This document shows positions 27,510 through 36,000 of a stretch of 64,000 nucleotides of DNA, piece after piece; position 1 is the stretch's first letter; each line of letters starts with the position of its first letter. Position numbers and translations under genes: made by a program. The DNA lies in contig NZ_JACZHT010000003.1 of assembly GCF_014861485.1 (NCBI RefSeq), forward strand, positions 186,001 through 250,000. The letters run 5' to 3'. Below the pieces are notes generated by a model that was not told the origin of the DNA, ran no database searches, and saw only the letters and a program-made list of their open reading frames with translations. This DNA comes from Phaeovibrio sulfidiphilus (GTDB taxonomy: Bacteria; Pseudomonadota; Alphaproteobacteria; Rhodospirillales; Rhodospirillaceae).

Positions 27510-29498
27510 ATGTTCGAGAAACTTCTGATCGCCAACCGGGGCGAGATCGCCCGCAGGATCATCCGCACAGCCCGGGCCATGGGTGTCAGGACCGTCGCCG
27601 TGTACTCGGACGCGGACGCCCGCTCCCTTGCGGTCCGTGAGGCGGACGAGGCCGTCCATATCGGCGGCGCCTCCCCCTCGGAGAGCTACCTTGTCACCGA
27701 ACGGATCCTGGAGGCCGCCCGCAGGACCGGCGCCCAGGCCATCCACCCCGGCTACGGGTTCCTGTCCGAAAACGCCGGGTTCGTGGAGGCGGTGGAGGCC
27801 GCAGGCCTGGTGTTCGTCGGCCCCCCGTCGGCCGCCGTGCGGGCCATGGGACGCAAGGACACCGCCAAGCAGCGCATGGCCGCCATCGGGGTTCCGGTGG
27901 TTCCGGGCTATGACGGCCAGGACCCGTCCCCCGAACGCATGGCCGACGAGGCCGCCCGCATCGGCTACCCCGTGCTGATCAAGGCCCGCTCCGGCGGCGG
28001 AGGGCGCGGCATGCGCCGGGTGGACGACCCGCGGGACTTTCCCGCCGCCCTGGAGGCCGCCCGGCGGGAGGCCCAGGCCGCGTTCGGCGACGGCCACTGC
28101 CTGATCGAGAAGTACATCACCACCCCCCGGCATATCGAGATCCAGATCCTCGCGGACACCCACGGCCGGACCGTCCCCCTGTTCGAGCGGGACTGCTCGC
28201 TCCAGCGCCGTCACCAGAAGGTGATCGAGGAGGCCCCCGCGCCGGGCATGACCCCGGAGCTGCGCAGCGCCATGGGCGAGGCCGCCGTGCGCGCCGCCCG
28301 GGAGATCGGCTATACGGGTGCGGGCACCGTGGAGTTCATCGTGGACGCCTCCGGCCCGCTGCGGGCGGACGGCTTCTGGTTCCTGGAGATGAACACCCGC
28401 CTCCAGGTCGAGCACCCGGTCACCGAGGCCATCACGGGCCTGGACCTGGTGGAGCTCCAGCTGCGCATCGCCGCCGGGGAGCCCCTGCCCCTCGGCGACC
28501 CGCTGCCCCCGCCCTCGGGCTGGGCGGTGGAGGCCCGGCTGTACGCGGAAAAGCCCGAAGCCGGGTTTCTTCCGGCCACCGGAACCCTGGAGCGGCTTGC
28601 CTTCCCCACAGACCTGGTGCGGGTGGATTCCGCCGTCACCGCGGGCGACACGGTCAGTCCCCACTACGATCCCATGATCGCCAAGCTGGTGGCCCACGGG
28701 CCGGACCGGCGCACCGCGCTTGCGCGCCTGCACACGGCCCTTGCGCGCACAGAGCTCTCGGGCGTGGACACGAACCGGGAGTTTCTCCTGCGCCTTCTGG
28801 AGGACACGGCGGTGCAGGCCGGCTTCCCGGACACGGGCCTGATCGAGCGGTCCCTGGACACGCTCACCGCCCGGCCCGCCCCCTCGGACGCGGTGCAGGC
28901 CCTGGCCGCCCTGGTCCTTGCGGGCGTGTTCCGGACGCCCTCCGGCCCGGATCCCTGGGACACCTTGCGGGGCTTCCGGACCTTCGGCCCGATCGAGACC
29001 ACCCTGAGCTTCGGGATCGCCGGCACGTCGTGCACCGTCACCCTGTGCGGACGGGATGCGCTTTGGACCGCCACCATCGGAGAGCGCACGCTGCGCATCG
29101 TCCTGCCCGACACCACAGATGCGACGGTGGCGGAGATCGACGGCCTGCGCCTGAGCTTCACGACCGCCCCCGTGAGCGACGGGTTCACCCTGGAGACCGG
29201 CGGCGGGATCCACCGGATCGAGTGCGCCGCCTTGGACGCGGATCCGGACGACCACACCGAGACCGACAGTGTGCGCTCCCCCATGCCCGGCTGCGTGAAC
29301 CTCATTCACGTGTCGGTGGGGGACCGGGTCCGCAAGGGCGATCCCCTGCTGGTCGTCGAGGCCATGAAGATGGAACACGCCGTCAGCGCTCCGGCCGGCG
29401 GCACAATTGTCGAGATTCTGGCCCGCCCGGGCGACCAGGTGGAGAACAACGCCCTCCTTGTCCGGCTGGACCACACCGCACCCCACCCGACCCCATAA
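27510..29498 (+). CDS. liuD: Biotin-dependent acyl-CoA carboxylase alpha subunit, probable methylcrotonyl-CoA carboxylase
   Basis: The alpha subunit carries biotin carboxylase and biotin carrier activities. The 662-residue protein has the biotin carboxylase N-domain (LIANRGEIARRIIRTAR, HPGYGFLSENAGF), the ATP-grasp region (LIKARSGGGGRGMRRV, EKYITTPRHIEIQI, ERDCSLQRRHQKVIEEAPAP, EMNTRLQVEHPVTE), the C-domain, a BT-type linker and the C-terminal biotinyl domain with EAMKMEH, modified Lys at about residue 620. Order and size are those of 3-methylcrotonyl-CoA carboxylase alpha. It is translated seven bases after liuB and 32 bases before the acyl-CoA synthetase gene. Confidence 0.93.
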   Translation: MFEKLLIANRGEIARRIIRTARAMGVRTVAVYSDADARSLAVREADEAVHIGGASPSESYLVTERILEAARRTGAQAIHPGYGFLSENAGFVEAVEAAGLVFVGPPSAAVRAMGRKDTAKQRMAAIGVPVVPGYDGQDPSPERMADEAARIGYPVLIKARSGGGGRGMRRVDDPRDFPAALEAARREAQAAFGDGHCLIEKYITTPRHIEIQILADTHGRTVPLFERDCSLQRRHQKVIEEAPAPGMTPELRSAMGEAAVRAAREIGYTGAGTVEFIVDASGPLRADGFWFLEMNTRLQVEHPVTEAITGLDLVELQLRIAAGEPLPLGDPLPPPSGWAVEARLYAEKPEAGFLPATGTLERLAFPTDLVRVDSAVTAGDTVSPHYDPMIAKLVAHGPDRRTALARLHTALARTELSGVDTNREFLLRLLEDTAVQAGFPDTGLIERSLDTLTARPAPSDAVQALAALVLAGVFRTPSGPDPWDTLRGFRTFGPIETTLSFGIAGTSCTVTLCGRDALWTATIGERTLRIVLPDTTDATVAEIDGLRLSFTTAPVSDGFTLETGGGIHRIECAALDADPDDHTETDSVRSPMPGCVNLIHVSVGDRVRKGDPLLVVEAMKMEHAVSAPAGGTIVEILARPGDQVENNALLVRLDHTAPHPTP

Positions 29499-29530
29499 AA
29501 CCAAAAAGCAGACCAACAGGGAGCATCACA

Positions 29531-31183
29531 ATGAACGCTGAAACCGAAAGCATCTACACGACGGGATTGCAGAAAAACCGCGCCAACCACAGCCCGATGA
29601 CGCCTCTGAGCATGATCGAGCGCACGGCGGAGGTCTTCCCCGACCTCCCGGCCGTTATCCATGGCTCGCGGAGCTTCACCTGGGAGCAGACCTACGAGCG
29701 GTCCCGGCGCCTTGCCTCCGCCCTGCGGAAACTGGGGGTGGGCAAGCACCAGACCGTCTCGGTGCTCCTGTCCAACACGCCCGAGATGATCGAATGCCAT
29801 TTCGGGGTTCCGGGGTGCGGGGCCGTGCTCAACACCATCAACACCCGTCTGGATCCGGAAACCATCGCCTTCATCCTGGGGCACGGCGAGGCCCGGGTGC
29901 TCATCACCGACCGGGAGTTCTCAAGCGCCGCAGAGCAGGCCGTGAGGATCCTCCACAACCCGAACCTGGTGGTGATCGATGTGGACGATCCCGAGTACAC
30001 CGGCGAGGGCAAACGGATCGGGCGCATGACCTACGAGGAGCTTCTGGCCACCGGCGATCCCCGGGAGCCCCTGGAGGCCCCCGATGACGAGTGGGATGCC
30101 ATCGCGCTCAACTACACCTCGGGAACCACGGGCAACCCCAAGGGCGTCGTCTACCATCACCGGGGCGCCTACCTGGGCGCCATGGCCCAGCTGGTGAACT
30201 GGGCCATGCCCCACCACCCCGTGTACCTGTGGACCGTGCCCATGTTCCACTGCAACGGCTGGACCTTCCCCTGGGCGATTGCCGCCCATGCGGGCGTGAA
30301 CATCTGCCTGCGCCGGGTGGACGCGGCCACCATCTGGGATCTGATCCGCCGCCACCGGGTCACCCACTACTGCGCCGCCCCCATCGTGCACAAGACCATC
30401 GCCGAGGTTCCCGACGAGATGCGCGAGGGCGTCAGCCATACGGTCCGCGCCCTGTTCGGGGGCGCTCCCCCGCCCCGGTCCGTGCTGGTGGCCATGGAGC
30501 GGATCGGCTTCGAGCTCACCCAGATCTACGGCCTGACCGAGACCTACGGCCCCGTGGGCATCTGCGCGCGCCACCCCCGCCTTGCCACCGCCGACTTCGA
30601 GGAGCGCCTCGAGTTCGCCACCCGCCAGGGCGTCCGGGGACAGGCGCTGGACGCCATCTCCGTGCGCGACCCCCTGACCCTGGACCCCGTTCCCTGGGAC
30701 GGAAAAACCATGGGGGAGATCATGTTCCGGGGCAACCTGGTCATGAAGGGGTACCTGAAGAACCCCACCGCCACAGATGACGCCTTCGAGGGAGGCTGGT
30801 TCCGGTCCGGCGACCTGGCCGTCACCATGCCCGACGGCTATATCCACATCCGGGACCGCTCCAAGGACGTCATCATCTCGGGCGGCGAGAACATCTCGTC
30901 CATCGAAGTGGAGAACGCCATCTACACTCACCCGGCGGTCAGCATTGCCGCTGTGGTTGCCGCGCCCGACGAGAAATGGGGCGAGACCCCGTGTGCCTTC
31001 ATCGAGCTGCGTCCCGGCATGGAGGTGACCGAGGAGGAAATCCTGGAGCACTGCCGCCAGCACCTGGCCGGCTACAAGATGCCCAAGCAGATCTACTTCG
31101 AGACCCTGCCCCGCACGGCAACGGGCAAGATCCAGAAGTACATGCTCCGCCAGCAGGTGAACTCCCGCGCCTCGTTCGGCTAG
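29531..31183 (+). CDS. AMP-forming acyl-CoA synthetase
   Basis: This 550-residue member of the adenylate-forming superfamily activates a carboxylic acid to its CoA ester. Core motifs are present: LNYTSGTTGNPKGVVYHHRG (P-loop, A3), TVPMFHCNGWTFPW, ALFGGAPPPRSVL, IYGLTETYGPVG (A5), GWFRSGDLAV (A7), IRDRSKDVIISGGENISS (A8) and TATGKIQKYMLR with the catalytic Lys (A10). The pattern fits medium-chain or branched-chain acyl-CoA synthetases. In this cluster the likely substrate is isovalerate or another branched acid, which is an inference. GGGAG precedes the ATG at 29531. It is the last gene of the cluster; no HMG-CoA lyase follows. Confidence 0.9.
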   Translation: MNAETESIYTTGLQKNRANHSPMTPLSMIERTAEVFPDLPAVIHGSRSFTWEQTYERSRRLASALRKLGVGKHQTVSVLLSNTPEMIECHFGVPGCGAVLNTINTRLDPETIAFILGHGEARVLITDREFSSAAEQAVRILHNPNLVVIDVDDPEYTGEGKRIGRMTYEELLATGDPREPLEAPDDEWDAIALNYTSGTTGNPKGVVYHHRGAYLGAMAQLVNWAMPHHPVYLWTVPMFHCNGWTFPWAIAAHAGVNICLRRVDAATIWDLIRRHRVTHYCAAPIVHKTIAEVPDEMREGVSHTVRALFGGAPPPRSVLVAMERIGFELTQIYGLTETYGPVGICARHPRLATADFEERLEFATRQGVRGQALDAISVRDPLTLDPVPWDGKTMGEIMFRGNLVMKGYLKNPTATDDAFEGGWFRSGDLAVTMPDGYIHIRDRSKDVIISGGENISSIEVENAIYTHPAVSIAAVVAAPDEKWGETPCAFIELRPGMEVTEEEILEHCRQHLAGYKMPKQIYFETLPRTATGKIQKYMLRQQVNSRASFG

Positions 31184-31289
31184 GGATGCGCATAAAGGTG
31201 GGAGCCCGGGCGTCCGGTCAGGGGACAGACACCATCTGCAGAAGCACCGGCGCGCGGGACGCAACGCCCGACATCCGGCGTCCCCCATG

Positions 31290-31323
31290 AAAAAAGGCCC
31301 TGCACTCTGATCCGTGCAGGGCC
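31290..31323 (-). terminator. Intrinsic terminator after the first VPLPA-CTERM gene
   Basis: A perfect ten-base stem (GGCCCTGCAC at 31296-31305 with its complement at 31314-31323) and an eight-base loop are followed on the minus strand by six T. It lies between convergent genes, 150 bases after the minus-strand stop, and may also stop transcription from the acyl-CoA synthetase gene. Confidence 0.85.
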
Positions 31324-31473
31324 CCCATTCCTTGTGGCCTCAGGGCCCCGGGAACCGACCGAAACGACCGCCCCAACGCCTCTCTGCGGAGCCTCCGCAA
31401 CACGCCCACCCCGAAAACAGGGTCCGGCCTGTCTCCATTGAAAACAGACCGGAACCCCCTCACTTCCTGGGAA

Positions 31474-32142
31474 TCAGGCCGCCATTTTGGCTTTAGCCGC
31501 CCTCCGGCGAGCCACAACCCCGGCTCCGGCAAGGGCTGAGCCAAAGAGAAGAAGTGCACCGGGCAGAGGCACATCGCCGGGCTCGGGCGCATTTCCCCCG
31601 AACGCGTTAAGGGAGAGGTAGTAGTAGTAATAGTCCGTCGTGTAAGCCGAGTGGCTTCCACTGAGACTGAGGACATAGTTTCCCCCTGCGAGATTGGAAA
31701 GCGTATCAAGCTTCAAGCTCGGACCGGAGTACAGAACTGTCCCGTCAGGCCCCGTAAGGGTGATGTCCCGGGACCACATGCGTCCGTCGTCAACGATCCC
31801 CCCGTAGAACTTTATGCTGGCCTGATCATAGAGGGAGAAACGATAGTTGATCGTGAAATTCTCCCCCCGGGCAATGGGGTCAGTCCACACGGTCTCGCCG
31901 GCGGCCGTCCAGGTCGATCCCTCAACACGTTTATTCTCACCGTAGCGGAACTTGAGAACGGAGGACGCCTTGTCAACGGACGGATCCCATGTATCCGTCT
32001 TGACGGAAATGTTGCCCAGATCGACGTCCCTGACATAGGCAGCCTCAGCCGAATCCGGGGTCGCAAGCATGGCAGCAAACAGGCCGAGAACCCCCAGAGC
32101 TGCCGCTCGCATGGATCTTGTGTGAGAAGACAGAACTTTCAT
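31474..32142 (-). CDS. VPLPA-CTERM sorting-domain protein 1
   Basis: The 222-residue product has a Sec signal peptide (about residues 1-34, ending DSAEA|AY) and a C-terminal tripartite sorting signal: VPLPG (about 191-195), a hydrophobic stretch and a basic end (ARRRAAKAK). This VPLPA/PEP-CTERM arrangement marks substrates of an exosortase, which would anchor or release the protein at the cell surface; no exosortase gene is in the window. The mature part shares VDLGNISVKTDTW, NYRFSLYDQASI and LTGP.G with the second paralogue at 37956-38609 and is otherwise unassigned. Five consecutive Tyr codons occur near residue 171. TGAGGGTATT precedes the ATG. It is divergent from the autotransporter and ends at an intrinsic terminator. 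Confidence 0.82.
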   Translation of the reverse strand: MKVLSSHTRSMRAAALGVLGLFAAMLATPDSAEAAYVRDVDLGNISVKTDTWDPSVDKASSVLKFRYGENKRVEGSTWTAAGETVWTDPIARGENFTINYRFSLYDQASIKFYGGIVDDGRMWSRDITLTGPDGTVLYSGPSLKLDTLSNLAGGNYVLSLSGSHSAYTTDYYYYYLSLNAFGGNAPEPGDVPLPGALLLFGSALAGAGVVARRRAAKAKMAA

Positions 32143-32316
32143 AATACCCTCACTTCAGCCCCGATATGTCAGCGCCGGGAAAAGGCAGCCAGTCTCGCGC
32201 GCAGGGCCTAACACATCTCACTTGGCGTCGATTCCACTGGCAGGGAAACACACCACCACTGATGTGTTAATGATGCGCCTTTTCCGGAGCAAAATACAGT
32301 GTGGATTAATTTTTTA

Positions 32317-32335
32317 TGACATAACGAACATGTCA
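32317..32335. promoter_or_regulatory. Operator-like dyad in the divergent promoter region
   Basis: TGACAT-N7-ATGTCA is a perfect inverted repeat of six-base arms in an AT-rich stretch about 175 bases upstream of VPLPA-CTERM protein 1. On the minus strand it overlaps a TTGACA box (TTGACATG) that may be the -35 element of that gene; no clear -10 box at 17 bases was found. Confidence 0.4.
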
Positions 32336-32360
32336 ATAGATGTTCCGGAAATGCAATTAA

Positions 32361-32388
32361 ATTGCCGGGAGCGACGGCGCCCGGCAAT
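32361..32388. other. Inverted repeat (hairpin) between divergent genes
   Basis: ATTGCCGGG (32361-32369) pairs perfectly with CCCGGCAAT (32380-32388) around a ten-base loop. It lies between the VPLPA gene's upstream region and the decayed autotransporter fragment. No T run follows on the plus strand; on the minus strand TTAATTGCATTT follows. Confidence 0.5.
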
Positions 32389-32422
32389 CCAGCCCCGACG
32401 CAAGAGGAGGGGTACCGCCGTC

Positions 32423-32640
32423 ATGTTACCGGACCTCACAGTTCTTCCGACTCGGGGAATGGGCCCATTGAGAGCGCACCCTGCACGAAGGGAAGACCGA
32501 AAAAGCGCACCCCCTTCTCACGGTCCAGGACGCGTCATCAGGTCCGGGGCACAACCTGCAACCGCACTCGCCCTCGGCCTCATGGTTACAGGTGCCTCCC
32601 GGGCTCCGACAGCGACCTGCCCGGGCAGCGCACGGCCACG
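32423..32640 (+). pseudogene. Decayed copy of the autotransporter 5' end (signal-peptide region)
   Basis: An ATG at 32423, with AGGAGGGG about eleven bases upstream, opens a frame whose product resembles the start of the intact autotransporter 640 bases downstream. LTVLP matches TVLP at its N-terminus, and TALALGLMVTGASRAP.ATC matches TALALALVVTGAARAQVPTC at the end of the signal peptide. After this point the frame becomes low-complexity and ends near 32785 without any passenger or beta domain. The simplest reading is a remnant of a duplicated or partly deleted autotransporter gene. The similarity is judged by eye over about 25 residues. Confidence 0.55.
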
Positions 32641-32872
32641 CCCGGGCGTCGAAGGCTTCGGCGCAAGCGCCTCCCGGGCAAGCCGCCGAAACCCGGCAGC
32701 ACCCGGAAGCGAAGACACGCAAACCACGGCATCCGGATACCCCAGATTTCACACGGTCCCGATGTTTAACAAAAATTGCAAATGAACAGCCAGCAATTAA
32801 CTGACGCCTTGTGTTTTTAAGACCCAAAGAAAATCTCGGATATTTGCCTCCTCAAAACGTGGACTGAATATT

Positions 32873-32901
32873 TTGAAATCTCTGTGATTTTCATTTATAA
32901 T
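32873..32901 (+). promoter_or_regulatory. Strong sigma-70 promoter of the autotransporter
   Basis: TTGAAA (32873-32878, five of six matches) is followed by exactly 17 bases and a perfect TATAAT (32896-32901), within an AT-rich stretch that is rare in this genome. The autotransporter ATG at 33066 lies about 160 bases downstream, giving a long 5' leader. Confidence 0.75.
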
Positions 32902-33065
32902 TGTACACAGATCTGCCTGAGTTTCAGGCCCAATCCTTACAGGGAAGACCTCTCCTCGCCAGGATTGCCCGGTCTTTCCCGGTGGTCCGGCACGGCGTCC
33001 CGGATCCGCCCTGTGAACCGGTCCCTGAAACGTCAGGACGCATTTTTGCGACGGAGATACGACTT

Positions 33066-36000
33066 ATGACTGTACTCCCGAGAGCCCTCCCTGTTCGCGT
33101 GCAGGGACGCCCGTCCCGGCTTTCCCTGTTTCTGCGGCGCTCGACGGCGCCCCTTTCCTGTACCGCGCTCGCCCTGGCTCTCGTGGTGACAGGGGCCGCC
33201 CGGGCTCAGGTGCCGACCTGCTCGGAAGCCGCCTGCACACTCCCCGCCGGTCAGACGGTGACGTGGGAGGCCCTCAAGGCGGCCGCCGCAAACGCCGGGA
33301 TAGCCACACCGACACTCAAAGGCCTCTCGTTTGGAGGGGCGGGCGCGACGCTCACGTTCAATGAAAGCCTCACCCTCGCCGCCACACCGGGCACGGCGGA
33401 CCAGAGACTTCATGTCGCCACCGGGGAGACGGCAACCTTCAAGGTCGCGGAAAACAAAACGCTGAGCGTTTCGGGGAATCGCTCGTCTGTCTCCGGCGGA
33501 GCGCTCTACAACGCGGAAAGCGCCACGTTCGATGGGCCCGGTCTCTACGAGTTTGTCGACAACTCCGTGACGGGGGAGAAAGCGTCGGGCGGCGCCGTCT
33601 TCAACACGGCGGGGACGACCACCTTTTCCGGCCCCGTCTCTTTCCGAAACAACACCGCACAAGGGACTGGACAGGCGGCAGGTGGAGCCCTGGTGATTGA
33701 CAGCGGGGCAGTGATCTTCAACCGGGATGTGGTCTTCAATGGCAACAGAGCCATCGCAACAGGCAACGCGATCGGAACAGTCGCCCGGGGCGGTGCGATC
33801 GCCAATTTTTCCGCCGAGCCGCAGCTTGTTGTCCGACATATCACGTGCTCGGGAAACGAGGCCACGGCCGAAAACGGAGAGGCCTATGGCGGCGCGATCT
33901 ATAACAGCACCGTCGGCGAGTTCGACTTCCAGTTCGGCGCAACATTTGACGGAAACCAGGCGACGGGAGCGAAAGGCTTCGGGGGCGCCATCGCCAATGA
34001 CGGCGGAACCCTCAAGTTTCAGTCCTCCTCTATTTTCACACAAAACCGGGCAACCACCGCGGGCGGCGCCATCCACCACACGAGAACAGGGACAATTTCA
34101 TTTATGGGGGCTTTTCCCATACTGTTCTCCCGCAATGAAGCGAAATCCGGCGGCGCAATCTACATATCGAAGGACGGCGGCAGTGCCTACATTACTATCG
34201 AGCCCTTATCAGGAACATATGAAGGCACGCTTGATACAGTCCGATTTGATGGAAACAACGCTACAGGCGGCGATGGCGGGGCCATATACACCAAAAATGC
34301 CACGATAAAGCTGAAGCGGGGCGTGTCATTCCTTGGAAACACCGCAACCGGCAAAGGTGGCGCCATCTACAGCCTGGGCGGCACGGTCTGTCTGCACCCC
34401 GGCCCGGGTGAGATCACCTCGTTTTCGGGAAACACGGCCGGGGGTGCTCCCAACAGCGTCTACCTGGACAGCAGAAAAGAGGGAGGGCAGGACCGCCGGG
34501 CGTACCTCAGCATCGCCGGGTATGGCCTTGTTGACATGAGCCAGGATCCGATGGCTGGACGATCTGAAAACGGGGTACCCGTCCTTGTGGCCATGGACGG
34601 GAGCGACAGGACACCAAGCCCCTCATGGCTTCTGAACGGAAACAGCGCGTTTACAGCGGACAACGACCCGAACAGCGGAACCAATTTCACGGCCCAAACG
34701 GGCGTTCTGGCTCTGGTGTCGCCCGGCCTCGACGCCGATGGGAACGCCCCCGGAACTTCGGCCAACCTTTCCCTTGCGGGCGCGGGATCCATATTCGCGA
34801 TCTTCGACAAAGCCACCGTGCAGATCAATGGCAGCCTCCAGACCATCACCGTCGGAAACAACGGGGGACAGGATGGAGGCGTAATCGTGATCAAACCGGG
34901 AGCCACCCTGGCCCTTGACCTGTCGCAGCACGCCCCCAATCCCGACACCCCAATGCTGGTGATGAAAGCCGCTACGTTTGATCTGCCCACCGGCACCAAC
35001 ACCTTCACTGTCAACCTGCTTCATTTTGACCCGGTCACAGCGGACACCACCCACGCGCTCTTCCGTTTCGAGGAGGCGAATGACGCGATCACTGTTTCAG
35101 ACAGAAATGTGGTCCTCCAGTATCGCGGGGAAGCGGTGAAGGGCGGAACCCGTCTGGGGGACACGCTCCAAAAGGTCGCCGGGGACGGAAGCAAAATCAC
35201 CGTCAGCAACCAGAAAAACACGGTCGCCACATGGAGCGGATCGGACGGCGCGAAGTGGGGCACGATCGACGCAAACTGGACCGTGAACGCACAAACCGGC
35301 CAAACATTCCTGCCCGGCGACGCCGTTGTCTTCGCCACGGAGGGCAAGGTGGTCGTGAACAAAGGCGGAGTTGTTGTCGCGGGCATGACCGTCAGCGGGG
35401 GCCAGAGCGTGACCTTTACACGCGACCAGTCCAATCACTTCTCCACCATTGTTTCGGCCCGCCCAAAGGAAACAACACTGTCCACGCCGGAAGAGGGACT
35501 GACCCGAGCGCTTGCCGTCAGGGGAGACAAGACAAAGGCTACCTTCAACGTCAGCCTGGATTTCGAGAACGGCTACGACGTGGAGACCGGCAGCACAATG
35601 GTGTTCGCCGGAGAATCCCTGCGGGGCAGCATCCGGAACACGGGAACCTTTGAGTTCTATGTGGACGATGACACTTCGACCGGTAGCGGTCAGCTTGCGG
35701 GCAGTCTTTCCTACGGAGGCAAAGACGAGAGCCTGTCCGGAAACGGAACGTTCCAGAAAACCGGGCAGGGTGTGCTGTTTTTGTCGGGCAAGCACAGCGC
35801 GACCGGAGACTTCATCGTAGAGAGAGGAATACTGGCCGGAGACTTCTCCTACGATGGGACTGTAAAGGGGACACACGGTCTTACATTGGCGCCGGGCGCA
35901 AAGACATGCGTGGGCGACATGCGCCTCCGGGCTCTGGAAACGAGCAACAACCAACTCTACCTCTACATCCGCGTAACACCGGAGCGCAGTGATACCCTGT

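Noticed and set aside
20963-31183. Acyclic terpene (Atu) pathway cluster
   Set aside because: The dehydrogenase has the isovaleryl-CoA-specific catalytic Glu position, and other atu genes are absent; an AtuA-like protein alone does not establish terpene use.
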